NCBI RefSeq assembly: GCF_000519005.1
Contig: NZ_JAER01000024.1
Span: 1-62,488, forward strand
Length of the DNA stretch: 62,488 nucleotides
Source of the DNA: Nocardioides sp. J54
GTDB lineage: Bacteria > Actinomycetota > Actinomycetes > Propionibacteriales > Nocardioidaceae
Reading direction: 5' to 3'
Shown: one piece after another, positions 26,649 to 34,383 of the stretch
How positions within the stretch are numbered: position 1 is the first letter of the stretch
Layout of the letters: every line of letters starts with the position of its first letter
Notes under the pieces: generated by a model
Database searches by the model: none
The model's input: the letters and a program-made list of their open reading frames with translations, nothing else
Told to the model about the DNA's origin: nothing
Position numbers and translations under genes: made by a program

Positions 26649-27029
26649 TCAGGTGACCGGCTCGTAGCAGTCGTAGGTCTCGATCTCCGCGACCCGTCCG
26701 TCGACGACCCGGACGAACTGGGCGATGTGCGCCGTCAGCTGCTGGCCGGCGTGGAAGGGGCCCGCGTCGACCGCGACCGTGCCGGTCCAGGTGAGCCGGG
26801 TGACGACGAGGTCGCCGACCTCGAGGACCGACCGGACGTCGTACCGCTGCGAGGCGAGGAGCCGTGCCCCGGCGGTGGACGCCGCGAGCATCGCGTCGCG
26901 GTCGCTCACCCGGCCCGACGGTGACACGAGGTTCGGCCGCTCGACCGTACGGGCGTCGTCGGCGAGCAGTCCGGCCAGCTGCTCACCGTGCTGGCCGGAC
27001 TCCACGGCGGCATAGAAGGAACGGACCAA
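26649..27029 (-). CDS. SnoaL/NTF2-like domain protein
   Basis: A 126-residue NTF2-like protein of the SnoaL-type group (VRSFYAAVESGQHGEQLAGLL... HIAQFVRVVDGRVAEIETYD). Such small proteins are often isomerases, cyclases or ligand binders; the reaction is unknown. The only usable in-frame start is a TTG at 27029, since the frame is closed just upstream. It is transcribed away from the MarR gene, with operator-like repeats between them, and is therefore probably the MarR target. Confidence 0.8.
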   Translation of the reverse strand: MVRSFYAAVESGQHGEQLAGLLADDARTVERPNLVSPSGRVSDRDAMLAASTAGARLLASQRYDVRSVLEVGDLVVTRLTWTGTVAVDAGPFHAGQQLTAHIAQFVRVVDGRVAEIETYDCYEPVT

Positions 27030-27052
27030 CGTCGACCGCGTTGCTCATCTCA

Positions 27053-27079
27053 ACAACCGTAGTTGTGCAATCATGGTTG
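27053..27079. promoter_or_regulatory. probable MarR operator between divergent genes
   Basis: ACAAC-CGTA-GTTGT (27053-27066) is a perfect 5-bp inverted repeat, followed directly by the near-palindrome CAATCATGGTTG (27068-27079). They lie between the NTF2 start and the MarR start, as expected for an autoregulating MarR protein. Confidence 0.55.
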
Positions 27080-27113
27080 TCAACAGGATGGTCCGCGCTG
27101 CAGGAGGATGCCC

Positions 27114-27593
27114 GTGCCTGTCGACCCCAGCGAGCTCGACGTCGCGACGCTGTCCTTCCTCGCGGGCAGCGCGGCCAACGAGATGCTCCTGCAACGGATC
27201 CGCGGCCGCGGCCACCCGCACCTCCGGGTCTCGCACGGCTTCGTCTTCCAGCACCTCGTCGAGGGCGACCCGACCGTGGGTGACCTGGCCGAGGCGCTCG
27301 GCGTGACCCAGCAAGCCGCGTCCAAGGCGACCCGTGAGCTCGAGGTCCTCGGCTACGTCACCCGCCACGCGGACGCCGCCGACCGCCGCGTCACCCGGCT
27401 CGCCCTGACCGACCACGGCCGCGACGCGGTGCGCACCGCGCGCCGCGCCCGACGCGACCTCGAGCGCACGCTCGCCCGCGCTGTCGGCGAGGAAGACCTC
27501 GCCACCACCAGACGGGTCCTCGCCACCCTCCTCGACCGGGCCGGCGGCGAGGAGCGGGTGCGGGCACGACGGGTGCGCCCGGTCGCCGACTGA
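27114..27593 (+). CDS. MarR-family transcriptional regulator
   Basis: A 159-residue winged-helix MarR regulator, dimeric and DNA-binding, usually released by a small aromatic or oxidant ligand. The recognition helix region is PTVGDLAEALGVTQQAASKATRELE and the wing contains ADAADRRVTRLALT (the DxR motif). I prefer the GTG at 27114, six bases after AGGAGG, to the ATG at 27108 that abuts the site. It should control itself and the divergent NTF2-like gene. The C-terminus is Arg-rich. Confidence 0.88.
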   Translation: MPVDPSELDVATLSFLAGSAANEMLLQRIRGRGHPHLRVSHGFVFQHLVEGDPTVGDLAEALGVTQQAASKATRELEVLGYVTRHADAADRRVTRLALTDHGRDAVRTARRARRDLERTLARAVGEEDLATTRRVLATLLDRAGGEERVRARRVRPVAD

Positions 27594-27908
27594 GGTCGCC
27601 CAGGCGACCGGGCGGCAACCTCATCGCGCTGCGCGCGACGTTCGTCGCCAGCAAACCTCGCCGCCTGCCTGCAAGCCGCTGAAGCGAGATCGCCGCGGGC
27701 GTCTGAGCGTCGGCCGCGGCATCCCGATGCTGTCTCCCTGCCCGAGCTCGCTTCTGCGGGATCAACAGCCCGCAAGGAACAGGGGGAAGTGCGACGCCAA
27801 GCGTCCTCATCGCGGCTTCCCCGGAGCGTTGTTGTCGCTGGCTCGCGCAGCCCGCTGAGGGACCGGAGGGCGAGGGCTCTTGCGAGCATGTCGACAACCA
27901 GTTAAATT
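27594..27908. other. non-coding stretch at the left edge of the accessory island
   Basis: About 315 bases without a convincing gene in any frame. Open frames on the minus strand show Arg/Ser/Ala-rich shadow composition. I see no tRNA end, integrase or direct repeat that would mark an attachment site. Composition changes here from core-like to the lower-GC island that follows. Confidence 0.5.
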
Positions 27909-27925
27909 GGACAAGCCACTTAGCC
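27909..27925. promoter_or_regulatory. island operator 1, before the LLM oxidoreductase
   Basis: GGACAAGCCACTTAGCC matches 15 of 17 bases of the perfect palindrome at 32386-32402 (read on the opposite strand). It lies 12 bases before the ATG at 27938, overlapping the region just ahead of AAAGGAG. Likely bound by the GntR protein encoded at 30316. Confidence 0.7.
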
Positions 27926-27937
27926 AAAGGAGACAGC

Positions 27938-28777
27938 ATGGTGCTACGCCTCGGAGTCGGGATCCCGACGACCATCGGACCGCCGACCGCGGCCGAGGTG
28001 ACGCGCTGGTGCGCTGAAGCGGAGGCGCGAGGTGCCAGCACCCTGTCCTGTGTGGACCGCCTGAACTACCCGAGTATCGATCCCCTCCTTGCCTTGGCTG
28101 CGGCATCTGCTGCGACCAGCCGGGTTCGCCTCCTCGCGAGCGTCGTCGTCGCTCCGCTGCGAGGCAATGGTGACCTCCTGCGCAAACAGCTCGGCAACCT
28201 CGACCGGTTGTCGGAGGGAAGGTTCGAGGTGGGTCTGGGAGTCGGCCGTCGCGACGATGACTACACCACCTCTGGTGTCGACTTCGGCAGCAGAGGAAAG
28301 CTGTTCGACGCCCAGCTTGACCGTCTCTTCACGCCACCGGCCTCCGGGGTGTCAGACCTCCCGGAGGTCCTGTTCGGGGGGCAGGGCGCGGCAACGCTGC
28401 GACGGATCACGCAGTGGGGCGGAGGGTGGATCTCGGCTGCCGGGCTGGGCGGGCTGGGTCCGGCCATCGAGTTCGCCCGAGAGGTAGAGGACTGCTGGCT
28501 CGCCGCCGGTCGGCCGGGCCGGCCGCGCATGATCGCACTTGCCTACGCGGCCATCGGCGACAAGGCCGAGACCCATGCGCGCACGCACATGCAGGAGTAC
28601 TACGGGTTCCTCGGCCCTGAGGGCGTCGATCGCCTGACGGGTCAGGTCATCAAGGGGCCGGCTCAGCTCGCAGACGCCCGGGGACGACTGGCAGAAGCTG
28701 GATTCGACGAGCTGATCCTGCTGCCCACGGCGAGCTCGCTCGATCAGCTCGACCTCCTCGACACCCCGCACGAATGA
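27938..28777 (+). CDS. LLM-class (luciferase-like) flavin-dependent oxidoreductase
   Basis: A 279-residue TIM-barrel protein of the bacterial luciferase-like superfamily using FMN or F420. LGVGIPTTIGPPTAAE opens the barrel, LLASVVVAPLRGNGDLLRKQ and LDRLSEGRFEVGLGVGRRDDD are the family strands, and FGGQGAATLRR follows. It is shorter than SsuD or NtaA (about 380-450), closer to F420-type members of about 280-340. It is the first gene of the island, behind AAAGGAG and operator 1, and its stop nearly overlaps the aldehyde dehydrogenase. Substrate unknown. Confidence 0.88.
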   Translation: MVLRLGVGIPTTIGPPTAAEVTRWCAEAEARGASTLSCVDRLNYPSIDPLLALAAASAATSRVRLLASVVVAPLRGNGDLLRKQLGNLDRLSEGRFEVGLGVGRRDDDYTTSGVDFGSRGKLFDAQLDRLFTPPASGVSDLPEVLFGGQGAATLRRITQWGGGWISAAGLGGLGPAIEFAREVEDCWLAAGRPGRPRMIALAYAAIGDKAETHARTHMQEYYGFLGPEGVDRLTGQVIKGPAQLADARGRLAEAGFDELILLPTASSLDQLDLLDTPHE

Positions 28778-28812
28778 CAGACGAACCAAGTGGCCCAACG
28801 AAGGGAACGCGC

Positions 28813-30240
28813 ATGACCTACAACGGCCCAGCTGCGATGTATATCGATGGGACCTGGCACCCCAGCGGCCAGCACGGCACCACCCCTTTGACTGCTCCGT
28901 TCGACGGATCGGCCATCGCCGAGGTGCCGGCCGGTGGTCGTGACGACGTCGAGCGGGCGGTCGCAGCCGCCGGGAGGGCCCGGGTGACGGACTTCCCGCT
29001 GCACCAGCGCCTGGCCGTCCTGGAAGAGATGGCTGCCGCCATCACGGCGCGCAGTGAGGACTTCGCCCGCGCGATCGCTATTGAGTCCGCGAAGCCGATC
29101 AGGACCGCGCGCGGGGAGGTGGCCCGGGCGGTCGACACCATCAAGTTCTCGATCGCGGCGGCTCGAACCGTCGGAGTCGAGAGCGTGCCTCTCGCGGCCA
29201 CGGCGTCGGGGGCGGGTAAGACCACCTTCTCGCTGCGCGTGCCCGTGGGTGTCGTCGGCGCCATCGCGCCCTTCAATTTCCCCCTCAACCTCGTCGTCCA
29301 CAAGGTGGCGCCCGCGTTGGCCGTCGGGTGCCCCGTCGTGCTCAAGCCGGCTACCCAGACGCCACTGTCATCGATGCTGCTGGCCGAGGTCCTGCACAAG
29401 GTGGGGCTGCCGGCGGGCTGGCTCAACGTGGTAACCGGTTCGGGAGCCGAGGTGGGCGAGGCGATCGCTCGCCACGAGGACATCGCCTACATCACCTTCA
29501 CCGGGTCGCCGCAGGTCGGCTGGGGCATCGCTGCCGCGGCGCCGAAGAAGAAGGTCCGTCTCGAGCTCGGGTCGAATGCACCCCTCATCGTCGACCGCGA
29601 CTCAGACTGGAGTGCCGCCGCCAACCAGGCTGTGTTCGGAGCTTTCGTGCAGGCTGGTCAGTCGTGTGTGTCGACGCAGCGCATCTTCGTCCATGAGGAC
29701 GTCGTCGACGCGTTCACCGAGCGGATGGCGGCGGCCACCCGCGAACTCGTCGTCGGCGACCCCCTCGACGAGCGGGTGGACGTGTCTGCGGTGATCAGCG
29801 AGCCCGAGGCGAAGCGGGTCGAGAGCTGGATCGAGGAGGCGGAGTCTCGTGGCGCCAAGGTCGTCGTCGGAGGTGACCGACAGGGTGCGGTGGTGAGCCC
29901 GACGATCATTCGCGGTGTCGACGCCGACGCCAGGGTCCAGTGCCAGGAGGTCTTCGGCCCCGTCGTGACCATCAACTCGTTCGCGGACTTCGCCGACGCG
30001 CTGGCCAGCGCCAACGACTCGGTCTTCGGCTTGAACGCGGGGGTGTTCACCAATGACCTGCAGCACGCGCTGCGCGCCGTCGAGGAGCTGGAGTTCGGCA
30101 GCGTCTACATCAACGACGTGCCGACTGTGCGTGCTGACCAACAGCCGTACGGGGGTGTCAAGGAGTCGGGCAACACCAGGGAAGGTCCTCGCTACGCGAT
30201 GGAGGAAATGACCGAGCTCAAGTTCGTCACCATGCGCTGA
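28813..30240 (+). CDS. NAD(P)-dependent aldehyde dehydrogenase (island)
   Basis: A 475-residue aldehyde dehydrogenase with general base E251 (LELGSNAPL), nucleophile C285 (GQSCVSTQR), FTGSP and FGPVV motifs, and a C-terminal YGGVKESGNTREGPRYAM that resembles glyceraldehyde-, lactaldehyde- or succinate-semialdehyde-type enzymes. I use the ATG at 28813 behind GAAGGGA; an ATG at 28774 overlapping the previous stop would add 13 residues. It is cotranscribed with the LLM gene. An imperfect match to the island operator core (CCAAGTGGCCCA, 28786) lies in front of it. Substrate unknown. Confidence 0.92.
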   Translation: MTYNGPAAMYIDGTWHPSGQHGTTPLTAPFDGSAIAEVPAGGRDDVERAVAAAGRARVTDFPLHQRLAVLEEMAAAITARSEDFARAIAIESAKPIRTARGEVARAVDTIKFSIAAARTVGVESVPLAATASGAGKTTFSLRVPVGVVGAIAPFNFPLNLVVHKVAPALAVGCPVVLKPATQTPLSSMLLAEVLHKVGLPAGWLNVVTGSGAEVGEAIARHEDIAYITFTGSPQVGWGIAAAAPKKKVRLELGSNAPLIVDRDSDWSAAANQAVFGAFVQAGQSCVSTQRIFVHEDVVDAFTERMAAATRELVVGDPLDERVDVSAVISEPEAKRVESWIEEAESRGAKVVVGGDRQGAVVSPTIIRGVDADARVQCQEVFGPVVTINSFADFADALASANDSVFGLNAGVFTNDLQHALRAVEELEFGSVYINDVPTVRADQQPYGGVKESGNTREGPRYAMEEMTELKFVTMR

Positions 30241-30315
30241 AAGCCCCGCCTGAGCGGGCCCTACTTGCGCCACTAGCATGGCCAATCAAGGTCTTCATGA
30301 TCGTAAGGAGTACTC

Positions 30316-31137
30316 ATGCCGCGCGGCGAGCCGTCGAGGTCCCGGAGCACTGCGGGCGACCGCGCAGCGCGGGAAGAGCATTATCGCGAGAGTTTCCAGG
30401 TTGAGCCGGTCACTCGCATGGCCGACCGCGTCGCCGCTCAGGTGCGCGACTATATCGTTGACAACGAACTGGAGATCGGTGCGCGGTTGCCGTCCGAGCG
30501 TCGCCTCGCAGAGCTGGTCGGGAGCTCCCGGCCCACGGTCAGTCAAGCGGTGCGAAGTCTCGCCGTGACCGGACTGATCGAGATCCGGCCGGGTGCGGGT
30601 GCCTTCGTGCTGCGCAAGCCCACCACGGCGATGGGCACGGGCGTGCAGATGATGATCGAGCTCGAGCCCGACAGCATCAGCGAGGCCGTTGACATGCGGC
30701 ACCTGCTGGAGCTCGCCGTGGTCGACGTGATCGGCACACGGGGAGAGGCCGACATCGCCCCTCTCGAGGCTGCGCTGGAGCGGCTCAGAGCGGCGCACGG
30801 CAGTGCCTCGGAGTGGATCGCTGCCGACACCAACTTCCACGTCACCTTCATCAGTCTCGCCGACAACCGCTATCTGACGAGCGTGTTCGAAAGCGTTCAC
30901 GACGCGGTGGTGACGAAGGCGTACGAGAGCTGGATCCTCGCCAACGAAACCCCTCCCTGGCTCAGTGGCAAGGAGTTCGGCGCGCAGATCGCCCTTCATG
31001 AACCGATCGTCACGGCGACCCGTGAGGGCGATCCGGAGCAGCTGATGGCGGCCCTCAAGAAGCACCAGCTGGCGCTCGAGAATCACATGAAGGTCCGCGG
31101 GAACCTCGTGGCGAGGACTTCCCGGACGACGCGGTAG
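30316..31137 (+). CDS. GntR-family (FadR/FCD type) transcriptional regulator
   Basis: A 273-residue regulator: a winged helix with GARLPSERRLAELVGSSRPT (about residues 55-75), then an all-helical FCD effector domain whose DTNFH...H...H residues are placed to bind a metal and a carboxylate ligand. FadR-type GntR proteins usually sense sugar acids or other organic acids and repress catabolic operons. The ATG follows AAGGAG. It sits between the two operator-bearing promoters (27909 and 32386), so it is the natural candidate to bind them. A partial site, GCCACTAGC at 30269, lies in front of its own gene. Confidence 0.9.
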   Translation: MPRGEPSRSRSTAGDRAAREEHYRESFQVEPVTRMADRVAAQVRDYIVDNELEIGARLPSERRLAELVGSSRPTVSQAVRSLAVTGLIEIRPGAGAFVLRKPTTAMGTGVQMMIELEPDSISEAVDMRHLLELAVVDVIGTRGEADIAPLEAALERLRAAHGSASEWIAADTNFHVTFISLADNRYLTSVFESVHDAVVTKAYESWILANETPPWLSGKEFGAQIALHEPIVTATREGDPEQLMAALKKHQLALENHMKVRGNLVARTSRTTR

Positions 31138-31195
31138 CCCGTCGGCGGCCCTGGCTTCCGTGTCGGCCACGGGCGCCACGACGATGTGTCGCCAG

Positions 31196-31227
31196 CTCGG
31201 CGAGTCTCGCGCTCGAGACTCGCCGAG
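31196..31227. terminator. bidirectional terminator between GntR and the zinc dehydrogenase
   Basis: A perfect 14-bp stem, CTCGGCGAGTCTCG, with the 4-base loop CGCT and its exact complement. It lies between two convergent gene ends, so one hairpin can close both transcripts. Confidence 0.8.
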
Positions 31228-31252
31228 GGCAGGACCTGGCTTTGTGCGGGTG

Positions 31253-32344
31253 CTACTCCCGACCGTGCTGGGTCGGGCGTATCTGGTCGACCCACGGGTC
31301 CACAAGTGTCTTGGTCGGTCGTTGGGCGTTGTCGAAGAACAACTCGGTGGCCAGGGCCATCGGAATCGCCCGGGGCGCGATCGCCGACCACCGCTCCGGC
31401 TCCACGGCCAGCAGCTGGAGCGCCGCGGAGATGTCGGTGACCGGAGTCTGGGCCGACGAGCCCATGAGGGTCACCTGTCGCAGCGTGACGTCCAGCAGGT
31501 CGATCTCGCGAGGCGTCGGGTGGAGCCCGACCAGCATGACGGTGCCGCCTCGCCGCACCCGATGCAGCGACTGGTGCAGAGCAGAGTCGGAGCCAGTGCA
31601 TTCGTAGACGACGTCGAAGTCCACATCGGAAGTCGCTAGCTCGATCGTCGTGGTGGCGTTCGGGCAGATCGCGGCGGCGGTCAGGGTCTGGTCGGTGGAT
31701 CGGTCGTGTACGACCACCTGGCTGCCGCGCGCCTCCAGCGCCGCCGCGACAAAAAGGCCCACTCCTCCCGCCCCGATCACCAGTGCCCGCTCGTCGGCGA
31801 AGACCGGGCTGAGGCTCACGGCGTGCAGTGCGATGCCGGCAGGTTGGGCCAAGGCAGCGGTGTCGAGGCTGATGCCTGCTTCTGAGATGTCGACGCAGAC
31901 GTGTTCTGGTATGACGCAGTACTCGGCGAGCGTGCCGTCGTGCTGCAGTCCGATCGAGGAGTAGTTGTTGCACAGGTTCGTCTCGCCGCGCTGGCAGTAG
32001 CTGCAGTCGCGACAGGGAATGCCTGCTCCCGACACGACCGGAGTGCCGGGCGCCATGCGGGTACCCGGTCCGCCGGCCGCCACGGTTCCGCTGAACTCGT
32101 GCCCCAGCACGTGCCCGTGCCGTCGTACCCGCCCCGGATCGGCCAACCGAGGACCGTGGCGATACTCCGTCGCATCGGTGCCGCAGAGTCCGGCGGCATG
32201 GATCCGGACCAGCAGCTCGCCGGCGCCTGGAGTCGGGCGTGTTCGGAGCTCGAGGCCGATCTGCTCCTTGCCGCGCAGCACCAGGGCGTGCATCTGGTGG
32301 TCGATATCGCTGATTTCTTGGGCCATCTCGCGGCTGATCTCCAT
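31253..32344 (-). CDS. zinc-dependent alcohol dehydrogenase, MDR family (island, minus strand)
   Basis: A 363-residue medium-chain dehydrogenase. The catalytic zinc region is AAGLCGTDATEYRHG...GHVLGHEFSGTV; the structural-zinc loop GIPCRDCSYCQRGETNLC has all four cysteines; VIGAGGVGLFVAAALEARG is the NAD-binding Rossmann motif. It resembles threonine/sorbitol/butanediol dehydrogenases, so a polyol or hydroxy-ketone substrate is likely. It diverges from the transketolase operon, and the palindromic operator at 32386 lies between them. The ATG at 32344 lacks an obvious ribosome-binding site; an internal ATG at 32326 is possible. Confidence 0.9.
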   Translation of the reverse strand: MEISREMAQEISDIDHQMHALVLRGKEQIGLELRTRPTPGAGELLVRIHAAGLCGTDATEYRHGPRLADPGRVRRHGHVLGHEFSGTVAAGGPGTRMAPGTPVVSGAGIPCRDCSYCQRGETNLCNNYSSIGLQHDGTLAEYCVIPEHVCVDISEAGISLDTAALAQPAGIALHAVSLSPVFADERALVIGAGGVGLFVAAALEARGSQVVVHDRSTDQTLTAAAICPNATTTIELATSDVDFDVVYECTGSDSALHQSLHRVRRGGTVMLVGLHPTPREIDLLDVTLRQVTLMGSSAQTPVTDISAALQLLAVEPERWSAIAPRAIPMALATELFFDNAQRPTKTLVDPWVDQIRPTQHGRE

Positions 32345-32385
32345 TCAAGGTCTTGACAGCAGTGTGGTTGCGGCCACAGCATATC

Positions 32386-32402
32386 GGCTAAGTGGCTTAG
32401 CC
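32386..32402. promoter_or_regulatory. island operator 2, perfect palindrome
   Basis: GGCTAAG-TGG-CTTAGCC, a perfect 7-3-7 inverted repeat in the 73-base gap between the divergent zinc dehydrogenase and transketolase genes. It ends 15 bases before the transketolase GTG. The near-identical copy at 27909 ties the two island promoters to one regulator. A TTGACA at 32353 could be the -35 of the rightward promoter, although its spacing to any -10 is poor. Confidence 0.8.
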
Positions 32403-32417
32403 AAAATGGAGGTCAAA

Positions 32418-33314
32418 GTGTTCGTGGAAAGCGTCCAGGTCGCATCGGAGGAGGCTGGCGATCGCCAGTTGGCCGATCACGACGTCCGACGAGCTGCGTG
32501 GCGGATCCGTCGCCGCGCGCTCGACATGATCGCGAGGGAGGGGTTCGGCTACCTGGGCCAGGCGCTGTCTGCGGCAGAGATCTTCGCTGCCCTGTACGTC
32601 GACGTGCTCAAGGCGACCGACGACCTGGTCGTCTCGCCGGGTCACTATGCGATCGTCCACTACGGCGCCGGCGTCGAGGTGAACCGAATTTCGGCCGACG
32701 AGCTAGAGACCTACGGTGTCGACGGGTCCAGCTTGGAGTCCATCGGCACGGAGCACACACCGGGATTGTCGGCAACCTGTGGATCCCTGGGGCAGGGATT
32801 GTCCGTGGCTGCGGGGCTGGCGCTCGGTGCGCGACTCAAGCAGGAAGACAAGTTCGTGTACGCGTTGATCAGCGATGGCGAGATGGAAGAGGGGCAGACG
32901 TGGGAGGCCGCGCTCTTCTCCGCCCACCACGAGCTGAACAACCTGGTCGTGCTGCTTGACCGCAACGACAGCCAGGTCGACGGACCGACGCACCAGGTCA
33001 CCACGCTCGAGCCGGTGCCCGACAAGTGGGCCGCCTTCGGCTGGGACGTCCAGGCCGTTGACGGGCACGACGTCGCGGAGCTGCGTCGTGCGCTGCGCGC
33101 AGCCGCAGAGGCCGATCGACCGTCGGTCATCATCGCCGAGACCTGGACCCTCTCGGGCCTCGACCACTTGCTGCCGGACGAGGCTGACGGCCACTTCCTC
33201 AAGGTCTCGCCGGAGCAGGTCGAGGCTGCGCGAGCGCATCTGGACCAGGCGGAACGAGATGCGCTCCGGGTGGCGTCGGCGCCGTGGAGCAAGCGAGTGG
33301 GAGGCGTGGCATGA
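32418..33314 (+). CDS. transketolase, N-terminal (TPP-binding) subunit
   Basis: A 298-residue first half of a split transketolase. SDGEMEEGQTWEAALFSAHH...NN is the TPP/magnesium motif, GSLGQGLSVAAGLALG the cofactor loop, and DGHD a late conserved segment. The usual SGHPG/GHIG active-site histidine is replaced: the sequence reads FGYLGQ, with Tyr45 at that place, suggesting an altered substrate. I choose the GTG at 32418, five bases after GGAGG; an ATG at 32406 directly after the operator is less likely. Its stop overlaps the next gene. Confidence 0.9.
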   Translation: MFVESVQVASEEAGDRQLADHDVRRAAWRIRRRALDMIAREGFGYLGQALSAAEIFAALYVDVLKATDDLVVSPGHYAIVHYGAGVEVNRISADELETYGVDGSSLESIGTEHTPGLSATCGSLGQGLSVAAGLALGARLKQEDKFVYALISDGEMEEGQTWEAALFSAHHELNNLVVLLDRNDSQVDGPTHQVTTLEPVPDKWAAFGWDVQAVDGHDVAELRRALRAAAEADRPSVIIAETWTLSGLDHLLPDEADGHFLKVSPEQVEAARAHLDQAERDALRVASAPWSKRVGGVA

Positions 33315-34348
33315 CCGAGAAGACGAGCACGCTTCGGGCGCCGTACGCGACGGTGCTCAAGCCGTACGGCCAGGCTCTGGTGGAGTTGGCCAAGCGGAAG
33401 AGCAACGTCATCTGTCTCGGCGCGGACCTGACCCGGCAGACCGAGACCGACCTGTTCCGTGACGAGCTCGGTGACCGCTTCTTCAACGGAGCGATGAGCG
33501 AGCAGAACCTGATGGGTGTCGCCGCCGGCCTGGCACGTAGCGGGCATCAGGTGTTCGTCAACACCTTCGGGGTCTTCGCCACCCGCCGGCCTTACGAGCA
33601 GGTGGCTATGCAGATCGCCTACGCCAACCTCGACGTGAAGATCATCGGTCTGATGCCGGGGCTCTCCACCCCGGGTGGTCCGAGCCACCAGGCGACCGAT
33701 GACATCGCGCTGATGCGCGCGCTGCCGAATATGACGGTGGTCGATGTGGCCGACGCTCGGGAGATTCCCCAGGCTGTCGAGGCGATCTCCGCCATCAGCG
33801 GCCCGGTCTATCTTCGCCTGAAGCGAGGCGAGATCCCGGTCCTGTTCGACGAGTCGCACCAGCTCGACCTCGACAACGTGGTGGTCGTTGACGGTGTGGG
33901 AGACAGCTCGGCCGAGGTGGACCTCACCATCTTCGCCACCGGAATGATGGTGGCTGCGTCCGTGGCCGCTGCAGATGCTCTTCGTGGTGTCGGGCTCGAG
34001 GTCAACGTCGTCAACGTCACCTCGCTCAAGCCCCTCGACGCGGCGGGTGTGCTTCGTGAGGCCGGGCGGTCGAAGGCCGTCCTGACGGCGGAGAACCACA
34101 GCATCATCGGCGGTCTCGGGAGTGCGGTTGCCGAGGTCCTGGCCGAGGCGGGTACCGGCGTCCCGTTGCGAAGGGTCGGCATCAGGGACACCTTCGCTCG
34201 CGCGTTCAGCGCGCGCTACCTGTTCGAGCACTACGGCCTGAGCAGCCAGCACCTGGTGGACACCGCTGCTGCTCTGTGTGGTCGCAGCGCGCCCTTCCCC
34301 GAGGTGATCGACGTCCCCCAGGAGGTCGGGGCCTACTCGCCTGTCTGA
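33311..34348 (+). CDS. transketolase, C-terminal subunit
   Basis: A 345-residue second half with a pyrimidine-binding domain (FFNGAMSEQNLMGVAAGLA, where the EQN glutamate activates TPP; FVNTFGVFATRRPYEQV) and a C-terminal transketolase domain. The substrate-channel histidine in PSHQATDDIALMRALPNMTV is kept. Together with the preceding subunit it makes a heterotetrameric transketolase that moves two-carbon ketol units. The ATG overlaps the N-subunit stop. No kinase, isomerase or transaldolase is nearby. Confidence 0.92.
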   Translation: MTEKTSTLRAPYATVLKPYGQALVELAKRKSNVICLGADLTRQTETDLFRDELGDRFFNGAMSEQNLMGVAAGLARSGHQVFVNTFGVFATRRPYEQVAMQIAYANLDVKIIGLMPGLSTPGGPSHQATDDIALMRALPNMTVVDVADAREIPQAVEAISAISGPVYLRLKRGEIPVLFDESHQLDLDNVVVVDGVGDSSAEVDLTIFATGMMVAASVAAADALRGVGLEVNVVNVTSLKPLDAAGVLREAGRSKAVLTAENHSIIGGLGSAVAEVLAEAGTGVPLRRVGIRDTFARAFSARYLFEHYGLSSQHLVDTAAALCGRSAPFPEVIDVPQEVGAYSPV

Positions 34349-34383
34349 GCCACCGATCCATCCACGAACCAGAGGAGATAGAA

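Noticed and set aside
27594..27908. Attachment site or integrase at the island's left edge
   Set aside because: No tRNA 3' end, direct repeat or recombinase gene was found at either edge of the island.
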